Source of the DNA: Halomonas sp. 25-S5
Lineage (GTDB): Bacteria; Pseudomonadota; Gammaproteobacteria; Pseudomonadales; Halomonadaceae
DNA length: 64,000 bases
Assembly: GCF_029889845.1 (NCBI RefSeq)
Contig: NZ_JARANV010000016.1
Location: 1 to 64,000 of the forward strand
Direction: 5' to 3'
The notes under the pieces were generated by a model. That model ran no database searches, was not told the origin of the DNA, and saw only the letters and a program-made list of their open reading frames with translations. Position numbers and translations under genes: made by a program. Shown here piece after piece: positions 1-7,097 of the stretch (position 1 is its first letter; each line of letters begins with the position of its first letter).

Positions 1-1
1 G

Positions 2-100
2 CTGCTAGGTTACAGCTTTGATGATGGTGCTCTTGTCCTCGAACTGATGGCCCTGGGATCACACGAAAACTTCTACCGCGATCTAAAGCGGAAGAAATGA
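2..100 (+). CDS. RelE/ParE-like toxin, C-terminal fragment
   Basis: The window opens inside a reading frame whose last 32 residues are visible, ending in a TGA at 98-100. The segment GSHENFYRDLKR near the end resembles the C-terminal strand and helix of RelE/ParE-superfamily toxins of type II toxin-antitoxin systems. The start and any antitoxin partner lie off the left edge. It reads rightward, opposite to the other cassettes here, with an attC-like site directly downstream. Toxin-antitoxin cassettes often carry their own promoter and tolerate either orientation. The family call rests on a short tail and is tentative. Confidence 0.5.
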   Translation: MLGYSFDDGALVLELMALGSHENFYRDLKRKK

Positions 101-113
101 CGTTGTAACGCTA

Positions 114-192
114 AGGTAACAGGCGCCGGAGCGCCAGCGGAGGGGACCAAAAGCGGTACGCTTTTGGCATCCGGTTGACCGCCTGGTTATAC
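114..192 (-). other. attC-like cassette recombination site A
   Basis: Imperfect inverted repeat between the toxin stop and the HEPN gene stop. On the minus strand it opens with GTATAACCAGGCGG and closes with GGCGCCTGTTACC, so the outer core and the inner CAGGCG/CGCCTG boxes pair. An inner AAAGCG/CGCTTTT stem lies between. The arrangement (outer 7-bp cores, inner boxes, variable centre, about 80 bp) is that of integron attC sites. The cores depart from the RYYYAAC/GTTRRRY consensus, so this is less certain than site B. Confidence 0.6.
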
Positions 193-791
193 CTAAACTT
201 CATCCAAAACCGCTTTGCCAAAGGCCTCAACGGCAGCAATCCAATTGACGACTGTTCCGTGGCCAATTGATGTGACCCTATGATTTCCTCTTCCTGCCGC
301 CTCATCATCCTGATCTGCTCGGTGGACTATTTGATGGCGTCTGTCCATGACTGGTTGAATCTGGCCAAAATGGGGTCGTATCTGCTCGACATCAATTTGA
401 ACACTTGAAAGAAATGTGGCGACTTCATCTGAATTGTTGTAGTTCGAACGTTCCAAGTATCCATTAACTGATGACTCAATAACTTCGTCTACAGTTTTCC
501 TCGGTGGGCAGATAAAGCTCCCAATGTGAACTTCGTGGCTGGAGCCGACGAGACCAAAGGAATATTCTGCAATACCTGAGCAGACGCAGAAGGGAGCTTC
601 CAGTATGCAATGCTGCGTAGGAGGTCTTCCATTGATGCGTGTAGCATTACAACTGCGGCTCTCAAAACATCAGTCTTTGAATGCCCCCGCCTGCCTGGAC
701 CATCTCCCATCAAGTAGTCTTTGTAGAGGTCGGCAAGGTTCTGCACTCGCTCAATATTTTGGTTAAAACGGGACTCGATGGTCGCTTTCAT
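193..791 (-). pseudogene. HEPN-domain protein (RiboL-PSP-HEPN-like), frameshifted
   Basis: Two adjacent minus-strand frames together make one protein of about 200 residues. The first (start 791, TAG at 489) begins MKATIESRFNQNIERV. A +1/-1 shift near 490-500 moves into a frame reading TVDEVIESSVNGYLERSN, which runs to a TAG at 193-195. The second half carries RHQIVHRAD, the R-x4-H motif of HEPN ribonucleases, in the form seen in RiboL-PSP-HEPN proteins. HEPN proteins are typically RNases in toxin-antitoxin or defence systems. The gene fills one integron cassette between two attC sites. A strong RBS (AAAGGATCAGA before ATG) shows it was a real gene. The break may be real decay or a sequencing error. 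Confidence 0.6.
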
Positions 792-804
792 TCTGATCCT
801 TTAG

Positions 805-886
805 GTATAACGCCGCAAATCACCGGCGCAAAAAAGCAGAGCGAAGCGGCGCTTTTTGGCGTCTGAGTGCATTTGCCTTGTTAGGC
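805..886 (-). other. integron attC site B
   Basis: Read on the minus strand the site begins with GCCTAAC (perfect RYYYAAC) and ends with GTTATAC. The inner boxes GCAAATGCAC and GTGATTTGC pair except for one unpaired G, the extrahelical base typical of attC sites that sets the recombined strand. A central hairpin-forming stretch of AAAAAGC/GCTTTTT type completes the structure. It sits just after the stop of the exported-protein gene and just before the HEPN start, which fixes the cassette order as leftward. Confidence 0.85.
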
Positions 887-904
887 CATTTTCGTTCGTT
901 ACGT

Positions 905-1327
905 TCAGTCTGTCCGCATGCATTCTTGCTTCCATGGGGAATAAATCACTTCATCGAAATCAGCGAAGCCACCATATGTTTCCATTTCATATCTTGGTTT
1001 CTTGAAATCGATATCCAAGACATGTACTGGGTGCCACACGGTATCAATTTTCTCGTAATCACTATTTAACCAAGAAACAACAACGCGTAAACCATCCCTG
1101 GATCTCCAGATAGGCAGCAAAACTGACCCTGAGGGCATAAACCATTCTGGGCCAGATATTTTCTTGTAAATAACTGATTGCTTGTCAGCCGAGAAAGTAA
1201 AAGTAAATATTGTTCTGTCTTGTTTGAAGGCTTCGCCTTCTTTAACCGTGTACCGCTCACATTGCAGTGTTTTATCTGCAAAGGCATTTGTTGCAAACAG
1301 TAATAAGGCTATGAAAAGTGTTCTCAT
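905..1327 (-). CDS. Small exported protein of unknown function (integron cassette)
   Basis: A 140-residue protein starting MRTLFIALLLFATNAFADK, a clear Sec signal peptide with cleavage predicted after AFA at about residue 17. The mature part is about 120 residues with scattered aromatics and two cysteines (near residue 23 and near the C-terminus), which could form a disulfide in the periplasm. No family is recognised. The start is supported by AAGGAACAAACA before the ATG and lies 16 bases inside the cassette boundary GTTAGGCC. Codon use and base composition are more AT-rich than the chromosome to the right, as expected for a cassette gene. Confidence 0.7.
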   Translation of the reverse strand: MRTLFIALLLFATNAFADKTLQCERYTVKEGEAFKQDRTIFTFTFSADKQSVIYKKISGPEWFMPSGSVLLPIWRSRDGLRVVVSWLNSDYEKIDTVWHPVHVLDIDFKKPRYEMETYGGFADFDEVIYSPWKQECMRTD

Positions 1328-1342
1328 TGTTTGTTCCTTGTG

Positions 1343-1400
1343 GCCTAACAGGTATTAGACGGCGCGTTCTATGATTGGATCAACGTGCCGGCACGTTTTA
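1343..1400 (-). other. Cassette boundary: candidate attI or decayed attC
   Basis: The exported-protein cassette begins at a GTTAGGC core (minus strand; GCCTAAC at 1343-1349 on plus). No matching RYYYAAC partner is obvious to its right, which would fit an attI site or a decayed attC. A perfect 16-bp palindrome AACGTGCCGGCACGTT lies at 1382-1397. No integrase gene is visible beside it. Confidence 0.35.
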
Positions 1401-1878
1401 TTGAAAAATGCTGCTTGCAAAAGCGCTTTCAATCTCTTAATTCTCCATAATTTTAATTAAAATTAGGCTACATATCCAAAATTCGCGCTCCTGCTGCATT
1501 TGCCGGAAAGGCCGCTTTGGGTCGATAGCCGCCCTTCGACCAATACAACCCATCGGCCACAGGCTGACGGGCAAGGGGCGAAATTCCCAGTCTCGGGGCA
1601 CGCTACCGCCGGAAGGCGCACAAGGGGCTGCCATCCTGGCGGTTGCGGGATATCAGCGTCGCCATCCCTGCGAACATCGAATCACTTCACGTTAGCAAAG
1701 ATTGCTTCGGGTTGTATCACCGCAGCCTGATGAAAAGGTCGTAGGTTTCTGGTGCCAATCGGTGGCCTGCCTAAGCCGCTGGCGGGGTCTCGATGCGAAC
1801 CCGCAGCGGTCATGGGGAGCTGGCCTGCCTTCACGGCAGGGCCCTGCGTGTCTGCCGGCATCGGGGCCCGGGAAGTGG
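1401..1878. other. Intergenic stretch without a recognisable gene
   Basis: No reading frame here resembles a known protein, and none is a convincing integron integrase or transposase remnant. Composition shifts from AT-rich on the left to GC-rich by about 1740, marking the edge between the cassette array and ordinary chromosome. GC-rich hairpins near 1770-1806 and 1829-1850 lie downstream of the next leftward gene and may end its transcription, although neither has a clear T-run. Confidence 0.5.
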
Positions 1879-2652
1879 TCAGTCGAGGCCGTGGCGCGCC
1901 CGGAAGGCCTCGACGACAGAGCGCAGCTCGGGGGCGAGTCTGGCCAGGGTCTCCTTGGCGATCGGGGCCGGCACGCCGCCGTGGAAGGCTTCCGCCATGC
2001 CGCCGGCCATGCAGGCCAGGGTGTCGGCATCGCCGCCCAGCGAGACGGCGTTGCGGATGGCCTCCTCGACACCGTCCGCCTCCAGGAAGGCGATGATGGC
2101 CTGGGGCACCGAGCCCCGGCAGGTCACGTCGAAGCGGTAGCCGGGGCGGATATCGTCGAGGCGCGGCGCGAGGTCGTAGTAGAAGCGCTCCTCGATCTCG
2201 GTGAGGATCTCGAGCCGCGAGGCGCCGTGACGGGCCAGGAAGATGACGGCCGCCACGGCTTGGGCGCCACGGATGCCCTCGGGGTGGTCGTGGGTGACCT
2301 CGGCGCTGCGTCGGGCCAGCGTCAGCGCCTCGTCCAGGGAGCTGGCCGCGAACCCCACCGGACTGACCCGCATGGCCGAGCCATTGGCGAGGCTGTGATA
2401 GGGGCGACGCTCACCGCTTATCGCCCACTGGCGGAAATGGCCACCGAAACCGGCCTCCGGGTAGCGGTGATAGTAGGCGTGGAAGGCCTCGGCGAAGTCG
2501 CCTCCCTCGAGCAGCACCTCGGCCACCGCCACGCTCAGCACGGTATCATCGGTGAAGGTGCTCCCGGGCGTGAACAGCGGGAAGTCGCGGGTCTTGGTCC
2601 CCGCTTGCTCGTGGACCGAGCCGATGATGTCGCCGGCGATGGCTCCCAGCAT
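1879..2652 (-). CDS. ADP-ribosylglycohydrolase family protein
   Basis: A 257-residue cytoplasmic protein of the DraG/ARH family, which removes ADP-ribose from protein side chains or small molecules using two Mg ions. The metal-binding motifs are in order: GAIAGDIIGS at the N-terminus, FTDDTVLS at about residues 33-40, and GGDADTLA near residue 205. Its length matches single-domain bacterial members. The start is supported by GGAGGTGACGC before ATG. No DraT-like transferase or nitrogenase gene is nearby, so the substrate cannot be named. It is a lone gene on its strand between the cassette array and the MOSC gene. Confidence 0.85.
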   Translation of the reverse strand: MLGAIAGDIIGSVHEQAGTKTRDFPLFTPGSTFTDDTVLSVAVAEVLLEGGDFAEAFHAYYHRYPEAGFGGHFRQWAISGERRPYHSLANGSAMRVSPVGFAASSLDEALTLARRSAEVTHDHPEGIRGAQAVAAVIFLARHGASRLEILTEIEERFYYDLAPRLDDIRPGYRFDVTCRGSVPQAIIAFLEADGVEEAIRNAVSLGGDADTLACMAGGMAEAFHGGVPAPIAKETLARLAPELRSVVEAFRARHGLD

Positions 2653-2758
2653 GCGTCACCTCCGTCGTCCGGTGCCTCCAATCCCCGCCCTCTCCCGCAG
2701 TATAGTCCGGCACGGAGCGGGGGCGCGGCAGGGGCCGGGAAATCAGGGGGTCAGGACA

Positions 2759-3604
2759 TCAGCGCGGGCTCGGCGCCAGCGCTTCGCCGACGGTAATCGT
2801 CTGGCCCTCGCCCGCCAGCAGGATGGCGTTCTGGCCGAAGTAGCCGCCGGGGGCCAGGCGGGTGCTCATCTCCACCAGGGTGCGCAGCGGCTCGCCGGGC
2901 ACGGCGATCTTGCCGGTCGCCTGGTCGACGGTGGTGATCTTGCAGCGCTGGCAGGGCTTGCGCAGCCCCAGCCGGACCGCGCCCTCGTGGAGGGAAAGCT
3001 CGCCCCAGCCGTCCTCGGCGAAGGGCTCGTCACCGTCCACGACGATACTGGGCCGGAAGCGCGCCATGGGCACCGGGGCGAGGCCCTTGGCCTGCAGCGT
3101 CCGGTTGACCTCGGCCAGCGAGGCCTCGGAGACCACCAGGAAGGGATAGCCATCGGCGAAGGCGGTGTGGGCCAGTTCGCCGGGCGCCAGGAAATGCGTG
3201 TCGACCGCACGACGCTGGTCCGGCGCGAAACGCACCAACCGCAGGCCACTGCCCTTGAAGTCGCCCAGCACGGCGCCGAGCCACGCGGCGGCCTCCGCCC
3301 CCTCGTCCAGTGCCTGGCACTGGTCGTCCCAGACATACACCGGCAGTCGGGGCTGGTCGTCACGCCGAAGCGAAATGCGCAGCGGCGCCGCCTCGGGGTA
3401 TTCCAGTATCAGCGCCTCGTCATCCAGGCGCACGACGATCCGCGCCATGTGCGGCAGCTGGCGCTGGGTGACGAAGCGGCCGATGTCGTCGACCACCATC
3501 CAGTGGCGGTCATAGGTCAAGCCCCGGGCGCCCAGTTCGGCCTGGCCGAGCGTGATACCGCCCAGCGATTTGACGGGATAGATATGAAGTTCGGTGATCC
3601 TCAC
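2759..3604 (-). CDS. MOSC domain protein (YcbX-like)
   Basis: A 281-residue protein with an N-terminal MOSC beta-barrel domain (ITELHIYPVKSLGG) and a C-terminal MOSC domain. The latter carries the conserved cysteine in KPCQRCKITTVDQ at about residues 217-229. MOSC proteins are predicted sulfur carriers or molybdenum-cofactor-dependent reductases; E. coli YcbX helps detoxify N-hydroxylated bases. Unlike YcbX it lacks the C-terminal 2Fe-2S ferredoxin domain, as in many short relatives. The start is a GTG with CAGGAG seven bases upstream. It is probably transcribed alone. Confidence 0.85.
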   Translation of the reverse strand: MRITELHIYPVKSLGGITLGQAELGARGLTYDRHWMVVDDIGRFVTQRQLPHMARIVVRLDDEALILEYPEAAPLRISLRRDDQPRLPVYVWDDQCQALDEGAEAAAWLGAVLGDFKGSGLRLVRFAPDQRRAVDTHFLAPGELAHTAFADGYPFLVVSEASLAEVNRTLQAKGLAPVPMARFRPSIVVDGDEPFAEDGWGELSLHEGAVRLGLRKPCQRCKITTVDQATGKIAVPGEPLRTLVEMSTRLAPGGYFGQNAILLAGEGQTITVGEALAPSPR

Positions 3605-3655
3605 GGGCGGCTCCTGAGGCGGGAAAGCCCCAAGCCTAGCCCAGCCAGAAAGCGA

Positions 3656-4000
3656 TTACAGCCGGCGGGTCTCGACCACGTAGCCGATGATCGGATAACC
3701 CGCCTTGCGGGCGGCCTTCTCGGCTTCCAGCTGAGCCTCGACCTTGGAGATGCTGGAGGAGACGTGCTCGAAGACGCTATCGAGCTCCAGCGGCTTGGTG
3801 CGCACCGCCAGCTTCACCAGGTGGCCGGTCTTCGGCGCGCCGGATGGCTTGCTGCGCGTGGCCTTGGGGGCAGGGTTCGCGTCGGCGGGCCATTCGGGGG
3901 GCGAGGTCGCCGCCTTGCGACGGGTCTCCTGCTCGTTATCCATGAAGGCGTTGATCTCGCGACGCATCTGCTGCTCGAATTCATTCAGTTCCGTTTCCAT
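3656..4000 (-). CDS. Hypothetical protein, 114 aa, charged
   Basis: A 114-residue soluble protein starting METELNEFEQQMRREINAF, chosen because CGGAGACACG precedes this ATG; a longer frame to 4081 has no such signal. The N-terminal third is predicted helical. The centre is a Pro/Ala/Lys-rich linker and the C-terminal part (VEAQLEAEKAARKAGYPIIGYVVE) is helix then strand. No named family is recognised. Similar small proteins may occur next to metabolic genes in halomonads, but no function can be given. It is likely monocistronic. Confidence 0.6.
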   Translation of the reverse strand: METELNEFEQQMRREINAFMDNEQETRRKAATSPPEWPADANPAPKATRSKPSGAPKTGHLVKLAVRTKPLELDSVFEHVSSSISKVEAQLEAEKAARKAGYPIIGYVVETRRL

Positions 4001-4149
4001 CGTGTCTCCGTCAACCACAGGGATGGCGCGAGTGTACCAGAACTCTCGCGGAAGCCATGCCTCCGCCAACACCCGCCCCATGGCGCATGCCGGGTTGGCG
4101 GTCCCTCGCCGCCCCCTGTTTCAGGACCCTTTCTCGCGTTCGGTAACCC

Positions 4150-5229
4150 TCACGACACCTCGAGGGCGACCTTCAGCACGCCGTCACGCTGATGAGAGAA
4201 GAGGTCGTAGGCATCGACGATCTTCTCCAGCGGGTAGCGGTGGGTGACCATCGGGCCGAGATCCAGGCGGCCGCTGTCGATGATCTGCATCAGCCGGCGC
4301 ATGCGCTCCTTGCCGCCGGGGCACAGCGAGGTGACGATGCGATGGTCGCCCAGGCCCGCGCAGAAGGCGTCCAGCGGGATGGTGAGGCTCTCGGAGTAGA
4401 CCCCGAGGCTCGACAGGGTGCCGCCGGGCTTGATGACACGCAGCGCCTGCTCGAAGGTCTGCTGCAGCCCCAACGCCTCGATGGAGGCATCCACGCCGCG
4501 CCCGCCGGTGAGCTTGAGGATCTCGGAAACGACGTCCACCTGGCGGAAGTTGAGGGTCACGTCGGCGCCCATCTTGCGGGCCATCTCGAGGCGCTCATCG
4601 ACGCCGTCCACGGCGATGATCAGCCCCGCGCCGCGCAGCCGGGCGCCGGCAGTGGCGCACAGGCCGATGGGGCCCTGGGCGAATACCGCCACGCTGTCGC
4701 CGATCTTGATGTTGGCGGATTCGGCGCCGGCGAAGCCGGTGGACATGATATCGGGGCACATCAGCACCTGGTCGTCGGTGAGGCCGTCGGGCACCGGCGA
4801 GAGGTTGGCCTGGGCATCCGGCACGCACAGGTACTCGGCCTGGGCGCCGTCGATGGTGTTGCCGAAGCGCCAGCCGCCCATGGGCTTGTAGCCGTGGGCG
4901 TGGTGGCCGCCATCCTGGGAGCTGCAGCCATCCTGGCAGGCGTAGGAGGTAAAGCTCGGGCAGATCGCCCCAGCGATCACCCGCTGCCCTTCCCGATAGC
5001 CCTGAACGTTGGCGCCGAGCTTCTCGATCACCCCCACCGGCTCATGGCCCACGATCAGGCCCGTCTCCACCGGGTACTCGCCCTTGAGGATATGCACGTC
5101 GGTGCCGCAGATGGTGGTGGTGGTCACCCGGATCAGGGCATCGTTGGGGCCGATGTCGGGAATCGGGCGGTCGTCGATCTCGATGCGGCCGGGTTCAACG
5201 AAGACGGCGGCTTTCATCATGGCGGGCAT
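4150..5229 (-). CDS. Zinc-dependent alcohol dehydrogenase (secondary alcohol type)
   Basis: A 359-residue medium-chain dehydrogenase. Catalytic zinc ligands are visible as C41 (TICGTDVH), H62 and E63 (VGHEPVG). The nucleotide-binding turn reads AQGPIGLCATAGA, a variant of GxGxxG. The structural-zinc lobe of classical ADH is absent; the loop reads CPSFTSYACQDGCSSQ. That pattern fits the NADP-dependent secondary alcohol dehydrogenase / isopropanol dehydrogenase group, so interconversion of an alcohol and its ketone or aldehyde is likely. MPAMMKAAVF is taken as the start because AGGAG lies eight bases upstream. A consensus FNR/Anr site at -41.5 relative to a predicted transcription start suggests induction under low oxygen. 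Confidence 0.88.
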   Translation of the reverse strand: MPAMMKAAVFVEPGRIEIDDRPIPDIGPNDALIRVTTTTICGTDVHILKGEYPVETGLIVGHEPVGVIEKLGANVQGYREGQRVIAGAICPSFTSYACQDGCSSQDGGHHAHGYKPMGGWRFGNTIDGAQAEYLCVPDAQANLSPVPDGLTDDQVLMCPDIMSTGFAGAESANIKIGDSVAVFAQGPIGLCATAGARLRGAGLIIAVDGVDERLEMARKMGADVTLNFRQVDVVSEILKLTGGRGVDASIEALGLQQTFEQALRVIKPGGTLSSLGVYSESLTIPLDAFCAGLGDHRIVTSLCPGGKERMRRLMQIIDSGRLDLGPMVTHRYPLEKIVDAYDLFSHQRDGVLKVALEVS

Positions 5230-5259
5230 GACAGACTCCTGGCGCGTGAAGGAAAAGTA

Positions 5260-5309
5260 CCCTTCAGCTATAGCAGGAGTTCTCCGACTCCACCTTTGAT
5301 CCACATCAA
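5260..5309 (-). promoter_or_regulatory. FNR/Anr-type promoter of the alcohol dehydrogenase
   Basis: TTGATCCACATCAA at 5296-5309 matches the FNR/Anr consensus TTGATN4ATCAA exactly. On the minus strand a -10-like TATAGC lies at 5272-5267. This puts the predicted start near 5260 and the box centre at about -41.5, the class II activator position. The ATG is at 5229, giving a leader of about 31 bases. Confidence 0.8.
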
Positions 5310-5425
5310 CGTCATGCTGCAACGCCGTATTCCGTGCCCCGTGGCATCACGGCTTCCCATGGCCCTTGAGCCGCCGTAACCTTCGGGTTCACCCGAACGC
5401 GCTTTCGCTCTCCAAAGGAACTGGA

Positions 5426-6307
5426 ATGTCACCCGCCGATACCCTGCGCCTGCTGCTGCTCTCCTCGTTGTGGGGCCTGTCGTTCATCTTCATGCGGGTG
5501 GCGTCACCCGAGTTCGGCCCGGTGCCGCTGGTGCTGGTGCGCATGGGGGTTGGCGCGGCGCTGCTGGTGCCGCTGCTACTCAGCGTTCACTACCTCAGGC
5601 TGGTGCGGGAGCATGCGGGCAGGCTCTTGGTGCTGGGATTGATCAACCATGTGCTGCCCTTTTCGCTGCTGGCACTCGCCACTACCCGCCTGGAGGCGGG
5701 CTTCACCTCGCTGATCAATGCCACCACGCCGATCTTCACGGCACTGCTCGGGGCGCTGTTCTTCGCCACGCCCATCCAGCGCCAGCAGTACCTGGGACTG
5801 GCCATGGCGCTGTTCGGGGTCTATGTGCTCTCGGCCGACCAGCTGGACTTCGCCCTGGGCGGCGATGGCTGGTTCATCCTTGCTGTGCTGGGGGCGACCT
5901 TCTGCTACGGGGTGGCCGGCAACTACTCGAAGACCTATCTTACTCACCTGCCGGTGCGGGTGCTGGCCGCCGGCAGCACCACCATGTCGGCGCTGATCCT
6001 GCTCGTCCCGGGGCTGATGCTCTGGCCCGCGGAGCCGATCAGTGGCCTGGCCTGGGCCAACGGCCTGGCGCTCGCGGTGCTCAGCACCACGCTGGCCTTC
6101 CTGCTCTACTTCGGGCTGATCGCCAGCGCCGGGGCCACGGCCACCTCCACGGTCACCTTCCTGGTGCCGGTCAGCGCTCTGGTCTGGGGCTACCTGCTGC
6201 TGGGCGAGCGTCTCAGCCTGCAGATACTGGCCGGCATGGCGATCACCCTGGCCGGCACCGCCATCGCCACCCGCATGATCCGGCGTCGCCGTCGCCGAGT
6301 CGCCTAG
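5426..6307 (+). CDS. EamA/DMT-family transporter
   Basis: A 293-residue inner-membrane protein with about ten predicted transmembrane helices arranged as two EamA repeats. The first repeat opens LLLLSSLWGLSFIFMRVASPEF. The second includes SAGATATSTVTFLVPVSALVWGYLLLGERLS, the typical EamA end motif. Family members export amino acids or other metabolites in exchange for protons; the substrate cannot be read from sequence. The start MSPADTLRL was chosen because AAAGGAACTGG precedes it; an upstream in-frame ATG lacks a ribosome-binding site. It lies divergent from the alcohol dehydrogenase. An arginine-rich tail (RRRRRRVA) is likely cytoplasmic. Confidence 0.85.
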   Translation: MSPADTLRLLLLSSLWGLSFIFMRVASPEFGPVPLVLVRMGVGAALLVPLLLSVHYLRLVREHAGRLLVLGLINHVLPFSLLALATTRLEAGFTSLINATTPIFTALLGALFFATPIQRQQYLGLAMALFGVYVLSADQLDFALGGDGWFILAVLGATFCYGVAGNYSKTYLTHLPVRVLAAGSTTMSALILLVPGLMLWPAEPISGLAWANGLALAVLSTTLAFLLYFGLIASAGATATSTVTFLVPVSALVWGYLLLGERLSLQILAGMAITLAGTAIATRMIRRRRRRVA

Positions 6308-6341
6308 ACTGACCCTGCAGATACCTCGAGCGGGAAACGCC

Positions 6342-7097
6342 ATGGCCCATGCCGAGTTCCGGTTCCATGACCGGCTGAACGATTTCCTGCCGACGGCAGC
6401 GTGCGGTAAGCCCCTCTCCCGTGACGTGTCGCGTCGGGCCGCCATCAAGGACGTGATCGAGTCGCTGGGAGTGCCGCATACCGAGGTGGACGTCATCCTG
6501 GTCGACGGAGCGCCGGTGGGCTTCGAGCACATCCTCGCCGGCGGTGAGCGGGTGGAGGTCTACCCCTGGACGGCAGCCCCGCCGGCGGCCCGCCACCTGC
6601 GCCCTCGCCCACCGGCATGCCCACGCTTCCTGCTGGATGCCCAGCTGGGCAGGCTGGCCCGCTACCTGCGCCTGCTCGGTTTCGACTGCGACTATCGCAA
6701 CGACATCGGCGACGCCGAACTGGCCGCCCGGGCCGAGGAAACGCAACGCGTGCTACTGACCCGCGACCGCCGGCTGCTCAAGCGCAAGCGCATCCGCCTC
6801 GCCCACTACGTGCGCGCCGACGCCCCCTGGCAGCAGGTCGAGGAGGTGTGCCGGGAGTTCGACCTCGTCCCGGCCTTCGCCCCCTTCACCCGCTGCACGC
6901 ATTGCAATGGACGTCTCGTCTCAGTGGCCAAGGAGGCGGTGATCGACCGGCTCGAGCCACTGACGCGGCAGTACGTGGACGACTTCCTGCAGTGCGAGGC
7001 GTGCGGCCGGCTCTATTGGCACGGCAGCCATGTCTCGCGGATGGAGGCGATGGTGGAGCGTCTGCGGCGGCGGGGGCTCAACCGTCGGCGGTCCTGA
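6342..7097 (+). CDS. Mut7-C RNase / ubiquitin-like domain protein
   Basis: A 251-residue protein with an N-terminal ubiquitin-like Mut7-C segment (about residues 1-80) followed by the Mut7-C domain, a predicted PIN-like RNase. The core reads FLLDAQLGRLARYLRLLGFDCDYRNDIGD, then LLTRDRRLLKR. A zinc ribbon CTHCNGRL...CEACGRLYWHG closes it. The family is named after the C-terminal domain of the worm RNase Mut-7; bacterial members are thought to cut RNA, but their targets are unknown. The last 20 bases overlap the convergent rbsR gene. A second copy of the 3' end of this gene lies beyond the rbs operon at 12115-12205, so the present C-terminus may come from recombination. Confidence 0.85.
   Translation: MAHAEFRFHDRLNDFLPTAACGKPLSRDVSRRAAIKDVIESLGVPHTEVDVILVDGAPVGFEHILAGGERVEVYPWTAAPPAARHLRPRPPACPRFLLDAQLGRLARYLRLLGFDCDYRNDIGDAELAARAEETQRVLLTRDRRLLKRKRIRLAHYVRADAPWQQVEEVCREFDLVPAFAPFTRCTHCNGRLVSVAKEAVIDRLEPLTRQYVDDFLQCEACGRLYWHGSHVSRMEAMVERLRRRGLNRRRS

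Noticed and set aside
1401-1878. Possible integron integrase or transposase remnant
   Set aside because: I translated both strands by eye and found no tyrosine-recombinase or transposase signature.
1702-2796. Long plus-strand open frame antisense to the ADP-ribosylglycohydrolase
   Set aside because: Low-complexity composition and no family motifs; the minus-strand gene carries all three catalytic motifs and a good ribosome-binding site.
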